A stretch of 64,000 bases of DNA, taken from the NCBI RefSeq assembly GCF_965262965.1, contig NZ_OZ253573.1, forward strand, positions 496,001-560,000. Direction: 5' to 3'. Numbering within the stretch: position 1 is the stretch's first letter; each line of letters opens with the position of its first letter. Origin of the DNA: Poriferisodalis sp965262965. GTDB taxonomy: Bacteria > Actinomycetota > Acidimicrobiia > Acidimicrobiales > Poriferisodalaceae. Below, piece by piece: positions 24,739 through 33,640 of the stretch. The position numbers were made by a program, and so were the translations under genes. The notes under the pieces were generated by a model, which had not been told where the DNA came from, made no database searches, and saw only the letters and a program-made list of their open reading frames with translations.

Positions 24739-25205
24739 GCGCGAACCGGGGGCACCGACATCCGTCTCGGCGCCCTAGCGCCAAGAGATCCAGTCGCCGG
24801 GTGGCCAGCACGCCCACCAATGAGTTCGGCGCCGGACTCATCGCGCTCACTTGGAGCGTACTGGCCTACCTGATGTTCCTCATGCTTGCGGTGCAGGTGG
24901 CAATGGATTTCTACACCGCGTCGATCGTTGGCGCCGTTGGCCATGACGCCGTGCGTCAGGCGGCGTTCGCCGGTGGTAGCCCCGACGCACGCGCCGATGC
25001 CGAGCAATGGCTGCGGGCCCGAATTGGCAGTTCGGTAAACCTCGAGTCCGTCCGCTGGGACACCACCGATGGCGTCGTATCGCTCAATCTGGCGGTTCGT
25101 CCACCCACGATGCTGATCGGTGCACCCGGTTTGCCGACCTCCCGACGTTTCGAGCGTCGCTTCGAAGTGCGCACCGAGACGCCCCAGTTCGCGCGGTCCA
25201 GGTGA
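24735..25205 (+). CDS. TadE-like minor pilin
   Basis: 156 residues from a GTG that overlaps the pilin stop as GTGA. A basic N-terminus (RRPSAKRSSRR) leads to EFGAGLIALTWSVLAYLMFLMLAVQVAMDFY, a single hydrophobic segment preceded by a short Glu-containing motif as in TadE/TadF pseudopilins, then a globular domain (VGHDAVRQAAFAGG ... SVNLESVRWD). The frame runs open upstream through tadC and the pilin, which is not coding. Likely a minor pilus component or secreted pseudopilin. Confidence 0.72.
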   Translation: MSANRGHRHPSRRPSAKRSSRRVASTPTNEFGAGLIALTWSVLAYLMFLMLAVQVAMDFYTASIVGAVGHDAVRQAAFAGGSPDARADAEQWLRARIGSSVNLESVRWDTTDGVVSLNLAVRPPTMLIGAPGLPTSRRFERRFEVRTETPQFARSR

Positions 25206-25681
25206 CGCCGCCGCACCCCACGAGCGTCGCCCAACGAGCAGGGCGCATCGACGAATCGGGCATCGTCGGTCTCGAGGTGCTGCCATTGCTCGTCGTCGTC
25301 TTCGTCGTGGGCACTCTCGTGTTCGCCCAGTCATGGATGGCACTCGACGCCAAGATTGCTGCGACCGCAGGTGCGCGCGAGGCGGCTCGAACGTTCGTCG
25401 AGCATCCTGCCGCTCAGACGGCGCGCGCCGCCGATGCCGCATCGCGGGCTGGTCTGCGTGCGATGGCCGGTCATGGCCCCACAAGCACCGCTCGCGTGGT
25501 CGCCATCGGCGCGGTCAGCAATTCCCGCTGCGCGCGCGTGACGTTCGAGGCGTCATACGAAGTTCCGACCCTCGCCTTGCCCTTGAACGGCTGGCGGCAG
25601 ATCACTGTGCGGGCCCGCAGTACCGAGACCGTCGATCCGTTTCGTCACGGACTCCACGGTCGCGCTCCGTGCAGCGCGTGA
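25202..25681 (+). CDS. TadE-like minor pilin
   Basis: 159 residues, GTG start in a GTGA overlap with the previous gene. RIDESGIVGLEVLPLLVVVFVVGTLVF shows the TadE pattern: Glu before and within the hydrophobic helix. Then a helical TadE core (ALDAKIAATAGAREAARTF) and a small beta-rich tail. Same operon; function by family and context. Confidence 0.75.
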   Translation: MTPPHPTSVAQRAGRIDESGIVGLEVLPLLVVVFVVGTLVFAQSWMALDAKIAATAGAREAARTFVEHPAAQTARAADAASRAGLRAMAGHGPTSTARVVAIGAVSNSRCARVTFEASYEVPTLALPLNGWRQITVRARSTETVDPFRHGLHGRAPCSA

Positions 25682-25722
25682 ATCGGCTGCTTCGCGGCCG
25701 CGCACAGTACTGAACCGCGCCG

Positions 25723-26178
25723 ATGTCTCCCACACGCACCTGCGAGCGTGGCACGGTCCTGTTGTTGGTGCCTGCTGGAGTTCTCATCGTGGTACTGCTC
25801 GCAGCGGTCACCGTCGATGCGGCAGCGGCATTCCTGGCCGAGCGCGAGGCCGCCGGTGCCGCTGGCTCGCTCGCAAACGACCTGGTCACGATGGCGATCG
25901 ACGAAGCCCACTTGCGACGCTCAGGGCACTACCGGGTCAGCCCGTCGCGCTTGGCTTCGTTGTCGCAATGGAGTCACCGAACTGCGCTCGACCGACTCTC
26001 GGCAGTGTTTGAGCCCAATTCGGTCGTGGTCAACGTGTCCACCGTCGGCCCGACGGCCGTGCGCGTCTCCGTCGCCGGAATGGCACGGCGTGTCATCGGG
26101 TTGCCCGCTGGCGTCAATGGCCCCCGTCTGCGGCATGTGGAGGCTCATGCCACGGGACACGTATACCTCTCCCGTTGA
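25723..26178 (+). CDS. Pseudopilin/TadG-like secreted protein
   Basis: 151 residues with ERGTVLLLVPAGVLIVVLLAAVTVDAAAAFLAEREAA at the N-terminus, the arrangement of Rv3655c-like/TadG helicase-region pseudopilins in actinobacterial Tad loci. The rest is a small soluble domain (SVVVNVSTVGPTAVRVSVAG). ATG start 41 bp after the second TadE gene; probably the last pilin-like gene of the operon. Confidence 0.7.
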   Translation: MSPTRTCERGTVLLLVPAGVLIVVLLAAVTVDAAAAFLAEREAAGAAGSLANDLVTMAIDEAHLRRSGHYRVSPSRLASLSQWSHRTALDRLSAVFEPNSVVVNVSTVGPTAVRVSVAGMARRVIGLPAGVNGPRLRHVEAHATGHVYLSR

Positions 26179-26204
26179 GCGTCGACCGTCTTGCCTCGCT
26201 CGAC

Positions 26205-26248
26205 AAAAGAGTTTCTATCTATATCAATATGTTTCATATATTCTCCGT
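26205..26248 (+). promoter_or_regulatory. AT-rich promoter region before the pseudokinase gene
   Basis: An AT-rich stretch (TTTCTATCTATATCAATATG, then TTTCATATATTC) ends at the GTG of the next gene. CATATATT could serve as a -10 region. It resembles the AT-rich patch before the Tad operon, with TATATCAATAT here against TATATCGCAATAT there. Confidence 0.45.
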
Positions 26249-27934
26249 GTGATCAGAAGCCCGACCGTGCGTGACGACGGTTCCGGCAATCCGACCCTGG
26301 TGAAGCACGCAATCGGCGACGGCTGCCACCGACTTCGCCACGAAGCTGAGATTCTCGTCGCAGCACGCGGTGCGAACGTCGTGGAAGTGGTCGGCTTCGA
26401 CGCACACGAAAACCGTTGCGAGCTCTCTCTTCGCTATCTCGAAGCTGCGACGCTTGCCGAGCATCCGGCTCTCGACCTCGCAGAGTTGCTCAGAGTGCTC
26501 GCTCAGGTCGGTACCGCCATCGCTGAGCTTCATCGGCGGGGAATCTGTCACGGTGCACTCAACCGGGACCACATCCTCGTGGAACCTCACGGCTCGCCGG
26601 TGCTGTGCGGTTTCGGCGAAGCGACCGGCCCCGAAGATCTGCAGCAGTATCCATCTGGGTCAGATCTGACCGCCTTGGCGTCACTCGCAGAGGTCGAATT
26701 GACGCGGACCGAACAACTGGTCGTCTCGGGAATCGAGCGACGTCATTGCGGCGAGGCTCGTGCGGCTTGCCGTGATCTGGCCGACACGGCAGTTGCGGCT
26801 CCGGACGACTCCCAAGCACTGGGTGCATGGCTCGTGTGCATTGAGGCCGTGCGCGCATCGGTAGTCCGCGAACGCCAGTCGCCCCTCGGTGACAGCGGCC
26901 GGGAACTGTCAGCACTGCCTGCCGTCGTTGGGGGCCAGCGCGACCTGCGCGAACTGCTCGGTTTCGGGGCATCGATGGCCGAGGCCGGAGGTATCCCTCG
27001 CAGTCCCGCGAGGCCAACTGCGGCGACCGGTGGTGGCGAGCGGGATCGGCGACGGCTCGCCGCAGCAGCGGCTTTGGCTGCCGTGGTGCTCGTGGTCGCC
27101 TTCATCGGCTGGCAGATGCTCGCAAGCGAGGGCCTGCACGAGTCCCCCGACGTCGTCGCAGCGATCGGGGGGACGCTGCGGGACACCTCGGCGACCGCGC
27201 TCGTCAGCCCGCAGCCGCCGCGCCCAGTAGCTGCTGCCCCGACTGTGACACCGTCCGCCAGCGAAGGCGCCCAGTCAACACCGGCATCGTCGTTCGACGC
27301 CGCTGCACTGTCGCAGGTGTCGGGCCGAGCAACTCTGATCTACGGAACGTCACGTGCCGACTGTGCGAACGCGGTCCCCGAATCCACCGACGCGGGCGCA
27401 CTCGATGCAGAGCCGGACGTCGGCCCCAGCTCGGCCAGCCACGATTTCGGATTCGCCCACAAAGATGTCGATGGCGATGGGTGCCCCGACAAGGTCAGCA
27501 TCGAACAGGCGGTCGCAGACCGTCGGTCATCAACGATCACGACGCCGTTCGGACGCTGGAGGCTCGGCACGACGGGTGATCTCATCGCCGTCGGCGATTG
27601 GAATTGCGACGGCCGCTCGACGTTGGCTCTGGTGCGTCCCCGCAGTGGCCTGGCCGCCTTCTACGAATCGTGGCCTCGGTCCGCGCGCTCAGTGGTGCCA
27701 GCGCGCATCGTCACGGTTCCACTGCTTGCAACGGCAGTCTCAACGGCGGCCGCCGCGGACGAACCGCTCCTCGACGGGGACGAGTCAACGACGTCGACTG
27801 CGTTGAACGCCGCAGGCGTCATCGCAACCGGTTGCGACAAGCTTGTGATTCGCTACGACGACGCAGTCATCGAAGTCGCCCCTCGGGACCTCGATCACGA
27901 CAACGGATTGGATCTCACTTCCGACGCTGGTTGA
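26249..27934 (+). CDS. Membrane-anchored pseudokinase with calcium-loop exterior
   Basis: 561 residues, not a recognised family. Residues about 15-250 follow a protein-kinase plan: a Lys in LVKHA (19), a HEAEIL helix (31-36), then HGALNRDHILV (101-111) where HRDLKxxN is expected and CGFGEA (120-125) where DFG is expected. Both catalytic Asp positions are lost, so it is a predicted pseudokinase. A single membrane helix follows (about 268-288, AALAAVVLVVAFIGWQML), then a Pro/Ala/Ser-rich spacer and an exterior part with DVDGDGCPD (about 406-414) and GDWNCDGRSTLALVR (about 448-462), like FG-GAP/VCBS or dockerin calcium loops. GTG start at 26249, since the upstream frame is antisense or out of frame in the pilin gene. 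Next to the Tad operon; a sensory or regulatory partner of the pilus is a guess. Confidence 0.7.
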   Translation: MIRSPTVRDDGSGNPTLVKHAIGDGCHRLRHEAEILVAARGANVVEVVGFDAHENRCELSLRYLEAATLAEHPALDLAELLRVLAQVGTAIAELHRRGICHGALNRDHILVEPHGSPVLCGFGEATGPEDLQQYPSGSDLTALASLAEVELTRTEQLVVSGIERRHCGEARAACRDLADTAVAAPDDSQALGAWLVCIEAVRASVVRERQSPLGDSGRELSALPAVVGGQRDLRELLGFGASMAEAGGIPRSPARPTAATGGGERDRRRLAAAAALAAVVLVVAFIGWQMLASEGLHESPDVVAAIGGTLRDTSATALVSPQPPRPVAAAPTVTPSASEGAQSTPASSFDAAALSQVSGRATLIYGTSRADCANAVPESTDAGALDAEPDVGPSSASHDFGFAHKDVDGDGCPDKVSIEQAVADRRSSTITTPFGRWRLGTTGDLIAVGDWNCDGRSTLALVRPRSGLAAFYESWPRSARSVVPARIVTVPLLATAVSTAAAADEPLLDGDESTTSTALNAAGVIATGCDKLVIRYDDAVIEVAPRDLDHDNGLDLTSDAG

Positions 27935-27938
27935 CGGC

Positions 27939-29063
27939 TCAGTCCTCGGTTCCCGAGGCGCCGAGCCGGATGGCGACCTCGTTGGCCAGCAGACGCCCCT
28001 GTGTGGTGAGCCGCAACCGGCCCGCAGCGGCAGGGGCCATCAAGTGCATCACATCGTTGGGCACTTCCGACGCCGGCACGCCTTCGGCCGTGCGAACTGC
28101 AAGCTGCAGTGATTCGGCGCGACGCTGGGCAACGTCGAGCCTTTCGGAGCCCGCCTCTGGTGACGAACCGGACTCAATCGCCTCAACGAATCGCTCTGGC
28201 GTGTGCACGCTCCAGAATCGTCGGCCTTCTCGATGGCTATGGGCCGCACATCCCAGGCCCGCGTAGTCGCCTTGGCGCCAGTAAAGCTGGTTGTGCACAC
28301 AACGCGCTCCCGGCAGAGCCCAGTTGGAAATCTCGTAGTTCTCATAGCCGGCACGAGCAAGCGTGTTGTCGGCGAGCAGGTACTTGTCCGCCATGTCGTC
28401 GTCGTCGGGATGGCGATGCTCATCAGCGGCCAGCGGTGTGCCTGGTTCCACCGTCAGCCCGTAGACGCTGAGGTGGTCGGGCCCCATCGCTACGGTCTCG
28501 CACAGCGTGTGTTCCCAATCGTCAAGCGTCTCGCTCACCGCACCGAATATGAGATCCATGTTGATGAGGCCGATGCCGGCCTCGCGCGCAGACTCGGCAG
28601 CGGCTTTGACCATGGCGGGATCGTGGCGCCGTCCGAGCGCATCGAGGACCCGCGGCGACATCGACTGCACTCCCAGGCTGACCCGGTTGACGCCCATGTC
28701 CCGAAATGCCGTCATCTGAGTTGGCGTGACGAGATCAGGGTTGCACTCGACAGTGATTTCTGCGCCGGGCGCGAGCGGTAACTCGTCCAAGACGGCACCG
28801 ATGGTCCGAGGCGGAGCGAGGTTCGGCGTCCCGCCGCCGAAGAAGACCGATGTCACCGGCGGCAACTCCGTTGCCAAGTCTCGAGCCTGGCGTTGACAAC
28901 TGGCCATGTAGGCCTCCACCAAGTGTTCGCGATCAGTCCACGTGGCGAAGGCGCAGTAATCGCAACGATGCGTGCAGAACGGTACGTGGCAGTACACACC
29001 GAATGCGCCCACAGGCCCGTCCGTGTCGGTCACCGGTCGTTCGTCGCTCGGCGGTTGGCTCAC
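27939..29063 (-). CDS. hemW: HemW-like radical SAM protein
   Basis: 374 residues of the coproporphyrinogen-III-oxidase-like family. It has the radical SAM cluster motif with Cys30, Cys34 and Cys37 (CTHRCDYC), GGGTP (76-80), and the HemW C-terminal domain. HemW proteins are heme chaperones rather than oxidases; the cysteine pattern with Cx3Cx2C lacks the fourth Cys of HemN (next residue is Ala), supporting HemW. GTG start overlaps the upstream BldD-like gene by 4 nt. Confidence 0.93.
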   Translation of the reverse strand: MSQPPSDERPVTDTDGPVGAFGVYCHVPFCTHRCDYCAFATWTDREHLVEAYMASCQRQARDLATELPPVTSVFFGGGTPNLAPPRTIGAVLDELPLAPGAEITVECNPDLVTPTQMTAFRDMGVNRVSLGVQSMSPRVLDALGRRHDPAMVKAAAESAREAGIGLINMDLIFGAVSETLDDWEHTLCETVAMGPDHLSVYGLTVEPGTPLAADEHRHPDDDDMADKYLLADNTLARAGYENYEISNWALPGARCVHNQLYWRQGDYAGLGCAAHSHREGRRFWSVHTPERFVEAIESGSSPEAGSERLDVAQRRAESLQLAVRTAEGVPASEVPNDVMHLMAPAAAGRLRLTTQGRLLANEVAIRLGASGTED

Positions 29064-29419
29064 AGGACCGCGTCGTCCGGAAAGCGACCTCGCAGTTCGT
29101 TGTCGTGATCTCCGACTGCTCCCGGCGACCAGTCCGGCAGCAACTCGGCGGGATCCACGTCATAGACCTCGGCGAGACGCACCAGCCGGTGCACCCGGAT
29201 GCCTCGCTGGCCACGCTCGTATGCCCCGAGCACCGACACCTTGAATTCGCCGCGAGAGGCCGCCTGCACGTCTTCGAGCGAGAGTCGTCGCTCTCGGCGC
29301 ACTGCTCGCAGGCGTTCACCGATACGGGCGTGCAGTGACGCGTCAACGGTCGCAGGCGTGCCCACTGCAGCAACCTCAGTGCTTCGCTCGTCGCTTGCGA
29401 CGCCGAGTCCGAAGCTCAT
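29060..29419 (-). CDS. BldD-like XRE-family regulator
   Basis: 119 residues with one HTH_3/XRE domain (about 30-95: RIGERLRAVRRERRLSLEDVQAAS ... YERGQRGIRVHRLVRLAEVYDVDPAELLP). The spacing and the motif KVSVLGAYERGQR match the BldD family of actinobacterial developmental regulators. The c-di-GMP-binding C-terminal domain of BldD seems reduced to a ~20-residue acidic tail. The ATG at 29419 overlaps the dnaJ 3' end by 44 nt; the open frame further upstream is antisense to nothing useful and out of frame with dnaJ. Coupled to hemW by a GTGA overlap. Confidence 0.82.
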   Translation of the reverse strand: MSFGLGVASDERSTEVAAVGTPATVDASLHARIGERLRAVRRERRLSLEDVQAASRGEFKVSVLGAYERGQRGIRVHRLVRLAEVYDVDPAELLPDWSPGAVGDHDNELRGRFPDDAVL

Positions 29420-30494
29420 CGCAGTCAGCGATGTTCTCGCCGCGCTCGACTGCGACCTCGCGCAGTTTCGCCGCCTCGGTCTCGGAGAGCCTGGCTGGAA
29501 TCTCCACTCGAACGACGAAGTGCAGGTCGCCGCGTCCGCGGCCGTTGGCTCTCGGCACACCGAGACCACTGAGCCGGATTGTGTCGTCGGGCTGAGTACC
29601 GGGAACCACCACGAGCTCCTGGGGCCCGTCGAGTGTGGAGAATTCGACGCTCGCCCCAAGCGCAGCCTGGAACATCGTCACCTTCAGCTCAGCCACGAGG
29701 CTGTCACCCTGGCGAACGAAGACTTCCGATTCCGCTACCCGCAGGTGCACGTACAGATCGCCCGCTGGGCCTCCGCGTGGCCCGACTGATCCGCGACCGC
29801 TCAACCGCAGGGTGGCACCGGTGTCCACGCCCGGCGGCACTCGCACCACCAGTGAGACCCTCTCAGCCCGACGCCCGTCGCCTCGACATCGCGAACATGG
29901 CTCGGCGATCTCCTCGCCCATCCCACGGCACCGTCCGCACGGCGCTGTGGTCACCATCTGACCGAGCAGGCTCTGGCGTACCTGGCGAACCTGGCCCGCT
30001 CCGCCACACGCGCTGCAAACGACCGGGGCGGTGCCGGGCGCGGCACCCGAGCCCTCGCAGTCGTCGCAGGCCACCAGTGTTCGCACCTCGATCGTCCGAT
30101 CGACGCCAAAGATCGCCTCGGAGAAGTCGAGATCCACGACGGTCTCATGGTCATCGCCGCGCGGTGGCCCCGCCGGTCCGCGCGAACGAGCGCCGCGGAA
30201 CGGATTCCCGCCGAAGAACGAATCAAAGATGTCGTTCAGATCAAAGTCGAACCCCGCCCCGCCGCCGGGGCCTCGAAGGCCCTCGTGGCCGAACTGGTCG
30301 TAACGCGCCCTGGCGTTCTCGTCGGAGAGGACCGCGTAGGCCTCGCTGATCTCCTTGAACCGCGCCTCGGCTCGATCGTCCCCCGGATTTGCATCCGGGT
30401 GGTGCTCGCGGGCCTTGCGCCGGTACGCACGCTTGAGTTCGTCGGGGGTCGCGTCTCGGCCCACATCGAGCAGGTCGTAGTAGTCGGCAGGCAT
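29376..30494 (-). CDS. dnaJ: Chaperone DnaJ
   Basis: Hsp40 co-chaperone that stimulates DnaK. 372 residues: J domain with HPD at 32-34, a Gly/Phe-rich linker (GPGGGAGFDFDLNDIFDSFFGG), a zinc domain with four CxxCxGxG-type repeats (CDDCEGSG, CSACGGAG, CGRCRGMG, CSRCRGDG) and C-terminal substrate-binding domains. Starts 11 nt after the hrcA stop, in the usual hrcA-dnaJ order. A CIRCE element was not found. Confidence 0.96.
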   Translation of the reverse strand: MPADYYDLLDVGRDATPDELKRAYRRKAREHHPDANPGDDRAEARFKEISEAYAVLSDENARARYDQFGHEGLRGPGGGAGFDFDLNDIFDSFFGGNPFRGARSRGPAGPPRGDDHETVVDLDFSEAIFGVDRTIEVRTLVACDDCEGSGAAPGTAPVVCSACGGAGQVRQVRQSLLGQMVTTAPCGRCRGMGEEIAEPCSRCRGDGRRAERVSLVVRVPPGVDTGATLRLSGRGSVGPRGGPAGDLYVHLRVAESEVFVRQGDSLVAELKVTMFQAALGASVEFSTLDGPQELVVVPGTQPDDTIRLSGLGVPRANGRGRGDLHFVVRVEIPARLSETEAAKLREVAVERGENIADCDELRTRRRKRRAKH

Positions 30495-30504
30495 GGAGGC
30501 CGGT

Positions 30505-31560
30505 TCAGTCCCGGAGTGGCGATGCGGTGCTGACCGCAGCATGGGACGGCTCGCTCTCACCAAGCGACGCGGACAGCCGTCTGCTCACGGTGTGCACGGC
30601 GGCGAGCGCTTTGGAGTAATCCATCCGCGTGGGACCGAGCAGGCCGACGCTGCCGACCGTCTCGCCGTCCACTTGGTACGGCGCCACGACAACGGAGCAC
30701 TCCGCCAGCGGAGCCACACCGGATTCGGAACCGATCGCCACGCTCAAGCCCCGGTCCACGAGGCTCCGCAGCAAAGACACGACCAACAATTGCTCTTCGA
30801 GCACCGACAGCACGGACCGCAACGATGACACCGCTTCGAACTGCCCGGTGATGTTCGAGGTGCCGCCGACGTAGAGCTCGCGTGGCGCCGTCTCGTCTGA
30901 CGTGAGCGCCGCGAGCGCCGCCCCCACGAGCGCGTCAGTTGCCGGGTCACCCGTCGCACGCGCTGCATGGACGACCGAATGGGACTTGCCGACGAGGGCA
31001 TCGGACAAAACCCCCGACGCCGAGCCCACCGCCGCCCCAGAGGCGGCGGCAACGAGATTGGGGTGGCCGTAGACGTCGACGTACGCGCGCTCGACGGCGC
31101 CCGACGACATCACCAGCACCAAGAGCAGCCTGCCTCCGCCGAGGTCGACGAGCTGGGCCGAGCGGATCGTGTCGCGATCAATGCTGGGCGCGACCACCAT
31201 CGCGGCGTATTCAGTCAGATCCGACAGCAAGCGGCTCGTGTCGGACAGGAGTTCTTCGATCTGACCCTGAGCATGGGCGAAGAACGCTCGCACTTGTCGG
31301 ATCTCGGAGCCCTCGAGCGTGCCAGGGCCCAAGCCGTCGACGAAATGGCGATAGCCCGCTTCGGTCGGAACCCGGCCCGCGCTCGTGTGCGGCTGCATGA
31401 GGAAGCCGCTGGCTTCGAGAGCGGCAAGATCGTTGCGGATCGTGGCGGGCGACACGTCAAGATGGGCAGCCTCGAGCACGGCTTGAGAACCAACCGGCTG
31501 TGCATTGTCGATGAAGCTCTCAACCACCGCCCGCAGCACCTTGGCCCTGCGCTCGTCCAT
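30505..31560 (-). CDS. hrcA: Heat-inducible repressor HrcA
   Basis: Repressor of class I heat-shock genes, normally acting on CIRCE operators. 350 residues: winged helix (DERRAKVLRAVVESFIDNAQPVGSQAV ... VSPATIRNDLAALEASGFL), GRVPTEAGYRHFVD, and the C-terminal sensor domain ending in GPTRMDYSKALAAV. The ATG at 31560 has a strong ribosome site (GGAGGAG); the frame opens 21 nt upstream. No CIRCE inverted repeat is visible upstream, so targets may be elsewhere (groES/groEL). Confidence 0.95.
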   Translation of the reverse strand: MDERRAKVLRAVVESFIDNAQPVGSQAVLEAAHLDVSPATIRNDLAALEASGFLMQPHTSAGRVPTEAGYRHFVDGLGPGTLEGSEIRQVRAFFAHAQGQIEELLSDTSRLLSDLTEYAAMVVAPSIDRDTIRSAQLVDLGGGRLLLVLVMSSGAVERAYVDVYGHPNLVAAASGAAVGSASGVLSDALVGKSHSVVHAARATGDPATDALVGAALAALTSDETAPRELYVGGTSNITGQFEAVSSLRSVLSVLEEQLLVVSLLRSLVDRGLSVAIGSESGVAPLAECSVVVAPYQVDGETVGSVGLLGPTRMDYSKALAAVHTVSRRLSASLGESEPSHAAVSTASPLRD

Positions 31561-31708
31561 CGCTCCTCCACCGCCCTGCAACCAATCGTCGATCGCCGAA
31601 CGAGCGCGATGCTACCGACCTTGCCTTCGACAGCTTCTGCTCGGGACAGGGCTGCTGCCGCAGCGCTGGCGACCAGCCGCGTCGCCGCAGTCCGCGGTCG
31701 GGGCGTCG

Positions 31709-33535
31709 TCAGGAGTCGAGCCGGAGCGCGGACACAAAGGCCTCATTTGGCACTTCGACGCGTCCGATCGCCTTCATCCGCTTCTTGCCTTCCTTCTGGC
31801 GTTCGAGCAGTTTGCGCTTGCGAGTGATGTCGCCGCCGTAGCACTTCGAGAGCACGTCCTTGCGCTTGGCCCTCACGGTCTCTCTGGCGATAATGCGCCC
31901 CCCAATTGCGGCCTGGATCGGCACGTCAAAAAGCTGTCGCGGGATCAACTCGGCCAGCTTGGCCGTGATGGCCTTGCCATAGATGTACGCACCGTCGCGG
32001 TGACAGATCGCCGAGAACGCATCGACGGGCTCGCCGTTGAGCAGGATGTCCACGCGCACCAAGCGTTCGGACCGATAGCCGGCCTGGTCGTAGTCGAGAC
32101 TGGCGTACCCCTGCGTCCGGCTCTTGAGCTGGTCGAAGAAATCCGTGACGACTTCTGCCAGCGGCAGCTGATATCGCAGCTCGACACGCTCGGGCGAGAG
32201 GTATTCCATAGACGTCATCGAGCCGCGCCGTGTCTGGCAGAGGTCCATCACCGCGCCCGTGTACTGCGACGGAGTCAGCACCGAGACGTTGAGCATCGGC
32301 TCGGAGATCTCGTCGATGGCCGCTGCCGACGGCAGTTGGGACGGATTGTCAATCTGGATTTCGCGACCGTCGTCGGTGCGCACGCGGTACGCCACCGACG
32401 GTGCAGTAGCGATGAGCGAGAGGTCGAATTCCCGCTCCAATCGCTCTCGGACAATCTCCATGTGCAGCAGACCCAAGAAGCCGCACCGAAAGCCGAACCC
32501 AAGGGCGGAAGAAGTCTCCGGCTCGAAGGTCACCGAAGCATCGTTGAGCCGCAGTTTCGCCAGCGCATCCCGCAATTCGGGATACTCATCACCCTCGACG
32601 GGATAGAGGCCACAGAACACCATCGGCTTCGGATCGTCGTAGCCGGCCAGCGGTGTTGCGGCGGGCCTGTTCGCTGACGTGACCGTTTCGCCTGACCGAG
32701 CCTGTGCGACGTCCTTGATGCCGGCGATGAGATAGCCCACCTCGCCGGGTCCAAGTTCATCGGTCGGCGATGCGTCCGGATCCCGGACACCGACCTCCTC
32801 GGCAACGTGCATACCGCCTGCGTGCATGAATCGGAGCCGATCTCCGGCCCGCAGGCGGCCATTGACGACACGCACTGATGACACGACGCCGCGGTACTGA
32901 TCGAAGCGGGAGTCGAAGATCAGTGCTTGCAGAGCCTCATCTGGACTTCCGACCGGCGGCGGCACCCGGTCGACGATCGCATCGAGGAGCTCTGCGATGC
33001 CCTCTCCTGTCTTGGCCGAGATCGCCAGCACGTCGTCGGCGTCGATGCCGAGCACTCGCTCGATCTCGCCTGCGTAGAGCTTTGGGTCTGCAGCTGGAAG
33101 ATCGATCTTGTTGAGCACGGGCACGATCTCGAGGTCGGCGTCGAGCGCGAGGTAGCAATTGGCCAGCGTTTGGGCCTCGATGCCCTGAGCGGCGTCGACC
33201 AAGAGCACGACACCTTCGCAGGCAGCCAGGGAACGGCTCACCTCGTAGCCGAAATCGACGTGGCCTGGTGTGTCGATGAGATGCAGTGTGTGACCCCGCC
33301 ATGCCACACGCACATTCTGCGCTTTGATCGTGATGCCGCGTTCTCGTTCGAGATCCATCGAATCGAGGTATTGGGCGCGCATTGCGCGCTCCTCCACGGC
33401 ACCTGTCAGCTCCAGGATCCGGTCCGACAGCGTGGACTTTCCGTGGTCGATGTGGGCGATGATGGAGAAGTTCCGGATCGAACTCGGCCCGACGCCAGCA
33501 GACTCAGGCACGGACGCAGGGGGCACGTGGGGCAT
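31709..33535 (-). CDS. lepA: Elongation factor 4 (LepA)
   Basis: Ribosome-bound GTPase that back-translocates or assists 30S maturation. 608 residues: G1 AHIDHGKST (28-36), switch I with RGITIKAQ, G3 DTPGHVDF, G4 NKIDL, EF-G-like domains and the LepA-specific C-terminal domain (RQLFDVPIQAAIGGRIIARETVRA ... CYGGDITRKRKLLERQKEGKKRMK). The frame is open far upstream through rpsT in antisense; ATG at 33535 is the family-consistent start. Divergent from rpsT, 105 bp apart. Confidence 0.97.
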   Translation of the reverse strand: MPHVPPASVPESAGVGPSSIRNFSIIAHIDHGKSTLSDRILELTGAVEERAMRAQYLDSMDLERERGITIKAQNVRVAWRGHTLHLIDTPGHVDFGYEVSRSLAACEGVVLLVDAAQGIEAQTLANCYLALDADLEIVPVLNKIDLPAADPKLYAGEIERVLGIDADDVLAISAKTGEGIAELLDAIVDRVPPPVGSPDEALQALIFDSRFDQYRGVVSSVRVVNGRLRAGDRLRFMHAGGMHVAEEVGVRDPDASPTDELGPGEVGYLIAGIKDVAQARSGETVTSANRPAATPLAGYDDPKPMVFCGLYPVEGDEYPELRDALAKLRLNDASVTFEPETSSALGFGFRCGFLGLLHMEIVRERLEREFDLSLIATAPSVAYRVRTDDGREIQIDNPSQLPSAAAIDEISEPMLNVSVLTPSQYTGAVMDLCQTRRGSMTSMEYLSPERVELRYQLPLAEVVTDFFDQLKSRTQGYASLDYDQAGYRSERLVRVDILLNGEPVDAFSAICHRDGAYIYGKAITAKLAELIPRQLFDVPIQAAIGGRIIARETVRAKRKDVLSKCYGGDITRKRKLLERQKEGKKRMKAIGRVEVPNEAFVSALRLDS

Positions 33536-33640
33536 CGCAGGCCGCACGGTACCCTGCTGAGCCGGTATCACGGCAGGAGCGCGGCACCCCGGCGACAGCC
33601 GCAACGCACCGCCGACCCACCCTCGAAAGGGCACGACTTC

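Noticed and set aside
31561..31708. CIRCE operator for HrcA
   Set aside because: No TTAGCACTC-N9-GAGTGCTAA-like inverted repeat could be found upstream of hrcA.
32927..33640. Extended frame upstream of rpsT
   Set aside because: Antisense to lepA; the S20 protein begins at 33641 with its own ribosome site.
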